Source of the DNA: CAYNJG01 sp965216885
GTDB taxonomy: Bacteria; Planctomycetota; Planctomycetia; Pirellulales; Pirellulaceae
Direction of reading: 5' to 3'
NCBI GenBank assembly: GCA_965216885.1
Contig: OZ244209.1
Location: 5,828,001-5,892,000 of the forward strand
Length of the DNA: 64,000 bases
The translations under genes and the position numbers were made by a program. Below the pieces are notes generated by a model. The model did no database searches. It was not told the origin of the DNA and worked only from the letters and a program-made list of their open reading frames with translations. The stretch's first letter is position 1. Each line of letters opens with the position of its first letter. This document shows, piece after piece, positions 26,858 through 35,524 of this stretch.

Positions 26858-29800
26858 ATGTTGTTTGGGAAGTCGGTGCGCAAGACGAGCAGGAACAGGC
26901 AACATCAACCCAACCTCGAACAACTGGAGCCCAAACGCCTGCTTGCTGCGGACGTTTACATCTCCGAGTTCGTCGCCAGCAACGATACGGGACTCGCCGA
27001 CGAAGATGGGGACTTCCCGGATTGGCTGGAGATCTACAACGCGGGGCCGGACAACATCAATCTTGGCGACTGGCACCTCACCGACGACGCAGACGAGTTG
27101 CGGAAATGGTCCTTCCCGGATCAAGATCTGGCGGCGGGCAATTTCCAGATCGTCTATCTCTCCGACAAGGACCGCGCCGAAGCAGGCAGTCCACTTCATG
27201 CCAACTTCAAGATTGCCTCCGGCGGCGAATACCTCGCACTCGTGGAAGATACCGGTACCGGAACGCTGGAGGTGAGGTCCGAGTACGCGCCCGAATTCCC
27301 GCGTCAGACGACGGACGTTTCGTATGGATTCGAGCAAACCGTCGAGACGCGTCAGTTCTCGACGGCGGACGATGCCGCCCGATACTTCATTCCCCTCGAC
27401 GATACGCTGGGCACGGACTGGACCGCGTTCGATTTCGATGACTCCGGCTGGATGGAATCGACCGCGTCGTTCGGCTACCAACAAACCGTCCCCGGCTTCA
27501 CGGTCGTTGACGCCAAATCCAACGGGAGGATCGTCAATCTATCCGAAGCCAACGCCGTCCTGGACGGATCGGGCCAGGAGAGCCGGACAACAGGTGTCTA
27601 CCCCGTTATCAATTTTCTGGATATTGAAGGCGGAGGTGGCGTCGGCAACATCGACGGCGATGTCGACTTCCCCAACGACAGCCCGGATGACGACAACGAC
27701 TTTGCCATTCGCGCCACCGGACTGGTTACGATTCCCTCGGGAGGCCAATGGACTTTCGCCATCAACAGCGATGACGGCGCCCAACTGCGGCTGGACGGTA
27801 CTCGGCTGATTACCGACGACACGCTGCACGCTCCCCAAACAACACTACGCAATCGCATCCTGCGCGCCGGCCAGGCATCACTGGAACTCACCTTCTTCGA
27901 ACGCGGAGGCGGAGCGGAAGTCGAACTGTGGGCTGCTCAAGGTGATCACGATGAATTCAATGACCAGTTCCGACTGATTGGCGACGTGGCAAACGGCGGA
28001 CTCCGCGTTGACACATCACCCTCCGGCAGCAGCAATGTGTTCGGAGATCTCTACGAGACAGATCTGTCCGAGGAGTTGTACAACACCTCGACCAGTCTCT
28101 ACGGTCGGATTCCCGTCAACATTGAAGACCCGTCGGCCCTCGATTCGCTGACTTTGCAGATGAACTACGACGATGGCTTTGTCGCCTACATCAATGGGCA
28201 GGAAGTCGCTCGCAGGAACGCACCGGATGGCGTGCCCACGTTCAACACCACGTCGACCGACGACCGCTCGCGTTTCGATGCAGAACTTACGGAATCCGTC
28301 GACGTGAGCCCCTTCATCAATCTGCTGCAGCCGGGTGAAAATATTCTCGCGATACATGGGCTCAACGATGACGCGGGCAGCCCGGAGTTTCTGCTGCGAG
28401 CGGAAATGCAGGAAGTGAGTGTCGAGCAGGGTGAACTTCGTTACTTCCCCGAACCGACACCGCGAACTTTCAATACGACGACCGGTGTTGACGGATTCCT
28501 GTTCGACGATGTTCAGCTCAGTCAGCCACACGGATTCTTCGACGAAGCGTTTGAGCTGACCATGAACGCGCGCACCGAGGGTACCACCATCCGCTACACG
28601 ACCGACGGTAGCGAGCCAACCGCGAAAAACGGCATGGAGTACGACGAGGCGATTACGGTCGACGAGACAACGACCGTTCGGGCTCGTGCCTTCAAGGACG
28701 GCTTCGAGCCATCGCTGAGCACCACGGCAACCTACATCTTCCTTGCCGACGTGGTCGAGCAGTCCGGGCAACCCGAAGGCTGGCCTTCGGTGAACGGACA
28801 GGTAATGGACTATGGCATGGACCCGAACATCGTCAACGACCCCGAGTGGGGCCCGCAAATGGTCGAGGCACTAACGCAGGTCCCGTCCATGTCGATCGTG
28901 ATGGATGTTGATGACTTCATCGGCCAACGCCGGGGCATCTACAACCATGCCGGTAGTCATGGAAAAGCTTGGGAACGTCCCGCTTCACTTGAACTGATCA
29001 ACCCGGATGGCTCGGAAGGTTTTCAGGTCAACGCCGGCGTCCGTATCCGAGGCGGCTTCAGCCGCACCAGCAGTAATCCCAAACACGCTTTTCGTCTCTT
29101 CTTCCGGGACGAGTACGGGGACGCGAAACTGGAGTACCCGTTGTTTGGCGACGAGGGTGTCGACTCCTTTGACAAAATCGATCTACGTACAACCCAGAAC
29201 TACTCGTGGGCGTTTCAAAGCGATCGGGACAACACCTTCATCCGCGATGTGTTGTCACGCGACATCCAACGAGACCTCGGTGACCCGTACACTCGAAGTC
29301 GCTACTACCACCTCTACATCAATGGCGAGTACTGGGGACTTTTCCAGTCGCAGGAACGCGCTGAGGCCCGGTATGCCGAGAGCTACTTCGGCGGCGACAA
29401 GGATGACTACGATGTTGTGAAATCCGCTGGAGGCTCGGGCGGCTACCGCAATGAAGCGACCGACGGAACGCTGGACGCCTACCGACGACTCTCCAACTTC
29501 TTCTATCAGGGAGGAGGTCTGAGCGATCGTAATATGGACGATTACTGGCGGGCGCAGGGCATGAATCCCGATGGCACTCGCAACCTTGACTACGAGCGTC
29601 TGCTGGATGTCGACAATCTCATCAACTACATGACGATCGTTTACTTCACCGGAGACCGCGACGGCCCCGTGTCCTACTTCGTGACGGGCGTTAACAACTA
29701 CTTCGGCATCTACAACCGCCGCGAGCCCGACGGCTTCAAGTTTTTCGAGCACGACTCTGAACATACGCTGGACAAGGGTTTTGACGACCTTGTCGTGCGT

Positions 29801-31381
29801 GGCACGGGCACGGGTGCTTCGTTCGATCTGTTCAATCCCATGTGGATGCACCAGCAACTGATCGAAGGCAACACCGAATACCGTCTGCGATTCGCCGACA
29901 CCGTTCAACGATTGCTGCACAATGATGGCGTGCTGACCGAAGACAACCTGAATGCCATGGTCGATGCCCGCGCCGCCGAATTTGACATGGCGATCATCGC
30001 CGAGTCAGCGCGTTGGGGTGACTCGCGAAGAGGCGGTTTTGCCTACACCAAGGATGACTGGGAACGTGCCGTCGACAACGTAAAACTCTACTTCAGTGGA
30101 CGCGAGGCCGAACTGATTCGCCAAATGCGTAGCCGCGACTGGTACCCTGATGGCAACGCGCCCGAGTTTCGCGTGGACGGAGCCGACATGCATGGCGGAC
30201 AGATCGAAAGCAATGATGAACTCTCGCTCTTCGTTCCCTCATCAACCGTGATCTCCATCACCGACACGCTGGTTGCTGCCGGGTCAGAGTGGAACTACCT
30301 CGATGATGGTTCGAATCAGGGCACGGCGTGGCGTGCAACGGACTTTGATGACGGCACCTGGGATTCGGGCGATGCGCCATTGGGCTATGGCGACGGGGAC
30401 GAGGCGACCGTGGTCGGATTTGGTCCCAATTCGTCCAACAAGTTCGTCACGACTTACTACCGCCATTCGTTTGAGGTGTCCGATCCGCAATTCGATATCC
30501 TGCGAGTTCGCCTGCAGCGCGACGATGGTGCCGTCGTATATCTCAATGGCGAAGAGGTCGTACGCAGCAATATGCCGGCCGGCGAAATCACTTCAACCAC
30601 CACGGCGGCAATTGTCGTCGGTGGTAGCCAGGAAGACACCTATTTCGAATTCGACATCAGTTCCAGCTTGTTAAGAGCAGGCGAGAACGTGATCTCGGTT
30701 GAGGTGCACCAGGAGAATCGCGGCAGTTCCGATACAAGCTTTGACCTCGAGTTGTTGGCCGGGCGAGTCTCCCTCGTAGAAGGTGCGGAACTCTACTACA
30801 CCACTGACGGCAGTGATCCGCGACTCATCGGAGGCGAACTCAATCCGAACGCAGTACCCTATACAGGAGGCTTCCGATTGCCGGCTTCCGCGACCATTAA
30901 GGCTCGAACCCTGGAAGAGGGCGAATGGGGATTGTTGGGCGAAGCCGCTTTCGAAGTCGAATCCATTTCGGTTCCGGGTGATCTGAACAACGACGCGATC
31001 GTCGATGCGAGCGATATCGATATTCTTGCTGCAGCGATCGCGGCAAGTTCCAGCGATACGGAGTTCGACCTCGACAGCTCCGGCGACGTTGACGGCAGTG
31101 ACCTGACGTACCTTGTAGAGTCCATTCTGGGCACCAGGGAAGGCGACATCGACCTCGATGGCGACGTGGACTTCAGCGACTTCCTTGGCCTCTCCGGAAA
31201 CTTTGGCAAGGCGAGTGCCGGTTGGGCCGACGGTAACTTCGATCTGGATGCAGAGACCGCGTTCCCGGACTTCCTCGCCCTTTCCAGCAACTTTGGCTTC
31301 GGCACAATTGCCGCAGCGGCAGACATTAGTTCGCTGCTGTTCGGCGAAGATGATGAGTCAGAAGACGAATCAACTCTATAA
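26858..31381 (+). CDS. giant LEPR-XLL surface protein with lamin-tail, PA14-like, CotH and dockerin-like modules
   Basis: This 1507-residue protein opens with a LEPR-XLL motif (LEQLEPKRLLAADV, about 22-35), a planctomycete surface-protein N-terminus. A lamin-tail domain follows (ISEFVASNDTGLADEDGDFPDWLEIYN, 37-130), then a PA14-like region (GGQWTFAINSDDGAQLRLDG, about 290), a beta-sandwich near 390-500, and a chitobiase-type module (TIRYTTDGSEPT, about 575). A CotH-type domain (about 640-1000) has VRIRGGFSRTSSNPKHAFRLFF and EYWGLFQSQERAEARY. A second sandwich and chitobiase repeat follow, then dockerin-like loops (DLNNDAIVDASDID, DLDGDVDFSDFLGLSGNFG). The acidic tail has no PEP-CTERM signal. 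It should be an exported adhesin or polymer-binding protein. CotH is a kinase in spore coats; activity here is untested. Confidence 0.88.
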   Translation: MLFGKSVRKTSRNRQHQPNLEQLEPKRLLAADVYISEFVASNDTGLADEDGDFPDWLEIYNAGPDNINLGDWHLTDDADELRKWSFPDQDLAAGNFQIVYLSDKDRAEAGSPLHANFKIASGGEYLALVEDTGTGTLEVRSEYAPEFPRQTTDVSYGFEQTVETRQFSTADDAARYFIPLDDTLGTDWTAFDFDDSGWMESTASFGYQQTVPGFTVVDAKSNGRIVNLSEANAVLDGSGQESRTTGVYPVINFLDIEGGGGVGNIDGDVDFPNDSPDDDNDFAIRATGLVTIPSGGQWTFAINSDDGAQLRLDGTRLITDDTLHAPQTTLRNRILRAGQASLELTFFERGGGAEVELWAAQGDHDEFNDQFRLIGDVANGGLRVDTSPSGSSNVFGDLYETDLSEELYNTSTSLYGRIPVNIEDPSALDSLTLQMNYDDGFVAYINGQEVARRNAPDGVPTFNTTSTDDRSRFDAELTESVDVSPFINLLQPGENILAIHGLNDDAGSPEFLLRAEMQEVSVEQGELRYFPEPTPRTFNTTTGVDGFLFDDVQLSQPHGFFDEAFELTMNARTEGTTIRYTTDGSEPTAKNGMEYDEAITVDETTTVRARAFKDGFEPSLSTTATYIFLADVVEQSGQPEGWPSVNGQVMDYGMDPNIVNDPEWGPQMVEALTQVPSMSIVMDVDDFIGQRRGIYNHAGSHGKAWERPASLELINPDGSEGFQVNAGVRIRGGFSRTSSNPKHAFRLFFRDEYGDAKLEYPLFGDEGVDSFDKIDLRTTQNYSWAFQSDRDNTFIRDVLSRDIQRDLGDPYTRSRYYHLYINGEYWGLFQSQERAEARYAESYFGGDKDDYDVVKSAGGSGGYRNEATDGTLDAYRRLSNFFYQGGGLSDRNMDDYWRAQGMNPDGTRNLDYERLLDVDNLINYMTIVYFTGDRDGPVSYFVTGVNNYFGIYNRREPDGFKFFEHDSEHTLDKGFDDLVVRGTGTGASFDLFNPMWMHQQLIEGNTEYRLRFADTVQRLLHNDGVLTEDNLNAMVDARAAEFDMAIIAESARWGDSRRGGFAYTKDDWERAVDNVKLYFSGREAELIRQMRSRDWYPDGNAPEFRVDGADMHGGQIESNDELSLFVPSSTVISITDTLVAAGSEWNYLDDGSNQGTAWRATDFDDGTWDSGDAPLGYGDGDEATVVGFGPNSSNKFVTTYYRHSFEVSDPQFDILRVRLQRDDGAVVYLNGEEVVRSNMPAGEITSTTTAAIVVGGSQEDTYFEFDISSSLLRAGENVISVEVHQENRGSSDTSFDLELLAGRVSLVEGAELYYTTDGSDPRLIGGELNPNAVPYTGGFRLPASATIKARTLEEGEWGLLGEAAFEVESISVPGDLNNDAIVDASDIDILAAAIAASSSDTEFDLDSSGDVDGSDLTYLVESILGTREGDIDLDGDVDFSDFLGLSGNFGKASAGWADGNFDLDAETAFPDFLALSSNFGFGTIAAAADISSLLFGEDDESEDESTL

Positions 31382-31674
31382 CACGGCGCGAAGCATCGCG
31401 TTGATTGGATGAATCAGGGCTGCCACAGAGGACAATCAGCCCTGTCGGGGTCGCATGCGTTTCATTGAAAACTAATGCGTCCTTCACGAAATCCGTTCAT
31501 TCCGTCTGCATGATGAGGAACGTTGTCAGGCGTCACCCGCTGGACAACGGTTTGCGAATCGTCCTCATTGAAATCTCGCGACGCAGCCGGACGCTCTATG
31601 GGCCTCCCCCGCCCCTTTCGCCGGCTGCGTTTTTTTGTGCGCCCATTTCTCGTGGTCGAGCCTCGCAGTCGAGA
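31382..31674 (+). terminator. intergenic region with candidate terminators
   Basis: Two hairpins lie between the converging genes. One is CAGGGCTG / CAGCCCTG at 31415-31444 with no T-run. The other is ACGCAGCCGG / CCGGCTGCGT at 31582-31631, with a loop of about 30 nt and a run of seven T, a plausible terminator for the plus-strand gene. Confidence 0.55.
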
Positions 31675-33360
31675 TCACGGTCGGATTTCAACGCGTGAAC
31701 CAACCGAAAGAATCGAGAACAGATCTCCGGCGTCGATCGGATCCAGACTGACACTTCCCACTTCGGACGACTGAATGGTTTCAGAATCTCCAACGGGTCG
31801 GCTATGAATGCCAACACTGTGGCCGGTCGTGATGTGTTCGCCACGCAAACCCAACCAATACGCTCCGTAGCGATTGCCCGGCTCGCCCTTCAGGACTTCA
31901 CGCCCAAGGCGTCGATCGAAATAGCTGCGTCCTGGCGTCTTTTCCGCAACGTCATAGAACGCCGCCTCGCGCGGCAAGTCACGGCCAAGTTTTACGTTGA
32001 ACCGACCGGCGTAATTCCTACCAACGTAGAGAATGAGTTGGTTGGTTTCGGGTAGAATCACCGCCCGAAACGGACCACGAATGGTCTTCAGTTGTTCGCC
32101 CGTTGACAGTGCATAGGGAGCCTCTATGCCATTGATCCTGGCCAACAGTTCCTTCGGCACGGCGAACTTTGTGGCTATCTCTTCCAGCGTCTCGCCCGCC
32201 TGAACAACGTATGCCGGGTCGATCATACTCTCACGCGAGTAAATAACCGTTCCCGCCAGTTGATCAAGCAGCGTCATACAACGTCGCGACTGTTCTTCAT
32301 TCAACCCGGAATCGATCGCCCACGGCGTCAGTGCGCGAAGGGCCGCCACGAGGTTGCCATCACGCAAGTCTTGCTGCGTCTCCAGCCACATGCGTTCAAA
32401 CGCAAGACTTCCTTCGGCAGCATTGTTCGGGGGAATTGGCGCGACCGACTCGTTGATCGGGGGAATACCAACGGCGTCATCTTCGACTTCGATATTGATC
32501 GAGGGCAAATCGTCCTGAGCTGTCGTCAGCTGCGGATCGGGTGTCGAAGTTGGCGATTCGCCAGCCGGGAACGCGGGCTGGATGGCCGTCGCTGCGGCCG
32601 TCAAAGCGCTGGCAACTCCGGGGGCGTCTGCCCCTGGGGCCACGTTACTGACTGGTGGTTGCTCGCTGGCCACGAATCGATCGCCCGCTGGCGTCGTCGC
32701 CGCACTGGCGAATTGGCTCGGCGAGAGTTCGGCAACCGGTGGCTCAATCTTGCTGACTACCGGCTCCAACTCTGCTGCATTGGTCGACTGCTTCACGATC
32801 TCCGACTGTGTCTCAAATCGGTTTTGAAATACCGGCGGCGGCTCGGTCGCCATGGGAACATTCGCGGACTCGGCAATGGGCGGAGCCAGCGTTTCATCGA
32901 AGTCACCGTTCGAAGCTTTTCGCGGTGTCAGCGCGGCCGCGTGCATCTCGGACTTCCCGGAGGGAAGCAGGTCCGGCAGTGGCGGCAATTCAATATCCGC
33001 ATTCATTGGCGGCGGCTGGAAACTGGCGACCGGTTGCGAGGTCGGTTGCCCAGTCCGCTGGTTCATGGTGGCGTGGTCCGGCACATCGATCATGATGTCG
33101 GCCGGCGTGGAGCTAGGTGCGTAGTCCACGGCGGGCGGTGGCGGCACGTCGATCCTGATCTGCGGCGCTTCCATGGCGTTGGCCACATGATTAGCCGCTT
33201 GGCCGGAAGCCACCGACGGAGTTGTGTCAACCAGAACCGTTTGGCCGGTACTACCACGGTCGGCAAACCTGGCGCCGGACGGGTCCTTGAGAATAACGTA
33301 AGAACCAAAACCGACAGCCAACAGCGTGGCCGTCACGATTGCATTTTTGATGGAATTCAC
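31675..33360 (-). CDS. LysM plus L,D-transpeptidase-like protein with altered active site
   Basis: This 561-residue protein has an N-terminal hydrophobic anchor (residues 7-24), then a Pro/Ala-rich low-complexity linker to about 320. A LysM domain follows (YVVQAGETLEEIATKFAVPKELL, about 385-430), then a YkuD/L,D-transpeptidase-like domain to the end. The domain keeps the histidine of the HG motif (SVGIHSRP). Where the family has SxGC(I/V)R(M/L), this gene encodes SEVGSVSL, so the catalytic Cys and the following Arg are both Ser (Cys-position codon AGT at 31753-31755). It is probably inactive or a binding protein, unless serine takes over as nucleophile. Confidence 0.82.
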   Translation of the reverse strand: MNSIKNAIVTATLLAVGFGSYVILKDPSGARFADRGSTGQTVLVDTTPSVASGQAANHVANAMEAPQIRIDVPPPPAVDYAPSSTPADIMIDVPDHATMNQRTGQPTSQPVASFQPPPMNADIELPPLPDLLPSGKSEMHAAALTPRKASNGDFDETLAPPIAESANVPMATEPPPVFQNRFETQSEIVKQSTNAAELEPVVSKIEPPVAELSPSQFASAATTPAGDRFVASEQPPVSNVAPGADAPGVASALTAAATAIQPAFPAGESPTSTPDPQLTTAQDDLPSINIEVEDDAVGIPPINESVAPIPPNNAAEGSLAFERMWLETQQDLRDGNLVAALRALTPWAIDSGLNEEQSRRCMTLLDQLAGTVIYSRESMIDPAYVVQAGETLEEIATKFAVPKELLARINGIEAPYALSTGEQLKTIRGPFRAVILPETNQLILYVGRNYAGRFNVKLGRDLPREAAFYDVAEKTPGRSYFDRRLGREVLKGEPGNRYGAYWLGLRGEHITTGHSVGIHSRPVGDSETIQSSEVGSVSLDPIDAGDLFSILSVGSRVEIRP

Positions 33361-33563
33361 CGTCGTCCTCCCTGACGTCGATGCAGAGCGAGCAAAACTT
33401 CAATGCGTGATGTAGTGAATCCCGAAGTGGGTGAACAGACCAGTTTCCTGATTCCATGGAGAAGAGGCTAGCAACGGCCCCAACGCTGGCGTCCATCAAC
33501 GCGAATGGTTATTCCCGCGTGAGTGAGCTCTTCCCCTCGCGTGAGCCAGTCGACCCGCGTCAG

Positions 33564-34601
33564 CTACTCGACCCGCGTCAGCCAGCCATGTCCGTCGTTC
33601 GCCTGGCCCTGTTGGATATCATTGAGTGCCTTGCGGAGCTTACGCGTATTCGGCCCGGTTACTCCGCCCGAGAGCGGATATTCCTGCTCGTCGTAGATCA
33701 GCGTCCCAACACCCGCCAGCACCGCAGCGGTGCCCGATAACGCGGCCTCACCGTGCTTTGTCCACTCAAGCAATTCCGCGACGGAGAAATCACGTTGCTG
33801 AACGTCGTAGCCAAGGTCGGCAGCCAGCGTCAGAACGGAATCGCGCGTCACCCCATGCAGAAAAGCATCACTGAGCGGCTTGGTGACGATCGTCTTGTCG
33901 TCCATCAAAATGAAGTTCGACGCCCCGGTCTCCTGAACGTCGCCGTGGGGGCAGAAAAGGATCTGATCGATGTTCCACTTCTGCTTCGCTTCCAGCGTCA
34001 CTCCCAAAGCAGCCGCATAATTTGCGCCCGTTTTCACTCGACCAAACTGAGGCGTGGTGCGGGGCATCTTGTCTTCGACCAACAGACGCAGCGACTTCTC
34101 GCCAGCGGCAAAGTAGTTGCCAACCGGTGAAGCCAGAACATAGAACGTCGCCGTTTCGCTGGCCGTACTGGCGGCTCCGATGTTGGGATCGGTACCAATC
34201 AGGACGGGGCGCAGGTACAACGACCCGGGCGCCGGCGGGACCATGTCAATTCCATCGGACACGGTATCAATCAGCATTTGCTGGAACATGGCCTGATCCG
34301 GTGCGGGCAAATGCAACGTCTTTGCACTTTGCACCATGCGTTGGGCGTGCATGTCAGCCCGGAAGATGACCACCGAATCGTCATCCCAGCGGTAGCCCTT
34401 CAGTCCCTCGAAGCAAGAACTGCCGTAGTGCAGACAATGGGCGCCGGGGTGAAGCGAAAAATCATTGAGTGGCGTGAGTGTGGGTTCCGACCACGCGCCA
34501 TCGGCGAAATGCGAGACGGACATGCGGTCCGCAAGCACGGAACCGAAAGGACTGAGACTGGGTAAATCGTCCGCGGTGTATCGCCAGTTACGGGCTGCCA
34601 T
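33564..34601 (-). CDS. ilvE: branched-chain amino acid aminotransferase
   Basis: This 345-residue class IV PLP aminotransferase interconverts valine, leucine and isoleucine with their keto acids. Visible features are HYGSSCFEGLKGYR (about 57-70), LYLRPVLIGTDPNIG, the Schiff-base lysine in GRVKTGANYAAAL, and NFILMDDKT with LHGVTRDSVLTLA near the end. It lies downstream of the LolCD-like genes on the same strand with a 110-bp gap. That gap holds a perfect palindrome, ATGAGGGAACCCTCAT (34685-34700). Confidence 0.93.
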   Translation of the reverse strand: MAARNWRYTADDLPSLSPFGSVLADRMSVSHFADGAWSEPTLTPLNDFSLHPGAHCLHYGSSCFEGLKGYRWDDDSVVIFRADMHAQRMVQSAKTLHLPAPDQAMFQQMLIDTVSDGIDMVPPAPGSLYLRPVLIGTDPNIGAASTASETATFYVLASPVGNYFAAGEKSLRLLVEDKMPRTTPQFGRVKTGANYAAALGVTLEAKQKWNIDQILFCPHGDVQETGASNFILMDDKTIVTKPLSDAFLHGVTRDSVLTLAADLGYDVQQRDFSVAELLEWTKHGEAALSGTAAVLAGVGTLIYDEQEYPLSGGVTGPNTRKLRKALNDIQQGQANDGHGWLTRVE

Positions 34602-34684
34602 GAGTGACTCTTTGAGGGCTTCTTATGCGTTCGGAATGGCTCGTCGCCTTGACGGCAATCGTTTTGGAGCCACTACCTGCCGGC

Positions 34685-34700
34685 ATGAGGGAACCCTCAT
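34685..34700 (-). other. 16-bp palindrome between lolD-like and ilvE genes
   Basis: ATGAGGG-AA-CCCTCAT is a perfect inverted repeat 84 bp before ilvE. It has no U-run, so it could be an operator or a weak hairpin. Confidence 0.35.
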
Positions 34701-34711
34701 CACCACCATTC

Positions 34712-35524
34712 CTAGCTCGCTCGACGCGCTTTCCTGTTTGATTCGATACGTCCTTCCACCATACGCAGCATGCTGTCCGCCTGCTCCGCGATGGCCTGGT
34801 CGTGCGTGACCATGACTATAGTAAGGCCCTGATTCTGGTTCAAGTTGCGCAAAATACTCATGATTCCCTCGCCCGTTTTCTGGTCGAGATTCCCGGTTGG
34901 TTCATCCGCCAGCAGCACTTTTGGCTCCAGCATCAGTGACCGAGCGATGGCTACCCGCTGCATTTCGCCGCCAGACAACTCACGCGGTCGATGCTTCAGG
35001 CGATGCCCAAGGCCAACCAGTTCCAGCAATTCCGTTGCTCGTTTGCGATAGGAACGCTTCTTCGCCCAGTACGCAAATACCGAATTTGAAATCATGCCGG
35101 GAAGTAAGACATTCTCGACCGTCGTAAGTTCGGGTAGCAGGTGATAAAACTGAAAAACCATGCTGAGGTAGCGATTTCGCAACGTATCCCGTCCACGGTT
35201 GGACAGATTGTCGATGCGATTGCCCTCAAACCGGATTTCTCCCGAATCAGGCTGATCAAGCGTGGCCAGCAGGTGCAGCAAGGTACTCTTGCCCGACCCA
35301 CTCTGGCCAACGATCGATTTGAATTCACCGCGGTTCACCTCGAAATCGACACCCCGCAGCACGGGGATTTCCACCTGTGCCTTGTGGTAACTCTTTTTCA
35401 GATTGTGACAGGTCAGTTGGTGCTTGTCCGACGTCGCATCAATCGATTCGGTGTGAACCTTGAGCCGGCCGACCGTTTCCTGCCCCGACGCCTCGTGGGA
35501 TTGGACCGATGTCTGATTACTCAT
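34712..35524 (-). CDS. ABC transporter ATP-binding protein, LolD-like
   Basis: This 270-residue ATPase has Walker A (GQSGSGKSTLLHLLATLD), signature LSGGEMQRVAIARSLM, Walker B VLLADEPTGNLD and H-loop VTHD. This is the LolD/MacB type used by MacB/LolCDE-class mechanotransmitting ABC systems. ATG 35524 overlaps the permease stop (TAA at 35517-35519) by 8 bp, so the two are translationally coupled. It probably drives extraction of lipoproteins or another envelope substrate. Confidence 0.88.
   Translation of the reverse strand: MSNQTSVQSHEASGQETVGRLKVHTESIDATSDKHQLTCHNLKKSYHKAQVEIPVLRGVDFEVNRGEFKSIVGQSGSGKSTLLHLLATLDQPDSGEIRFEGNRIDNLSNRGRDTLRNRYLSMVFQFYHLLPELTTVENVLLPGMISNSVFAYWAKKRSYRKRATELLELVGLGHRLKHRPRELSGGEMQRVAIARSLMLEPKVLLADEPTGNLDQKTGEGIMSILRNLNQNQGLTIVMVTHDQAIAEQADSMLRMVEGRIESNRKARRAS

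Noticed and set aside
32260..33375. 371-residue plus-strand frame
   Set aside because: It is antisense to the L,D-transpeptidase-like gene and is Arg/His-rich shadow sequence.
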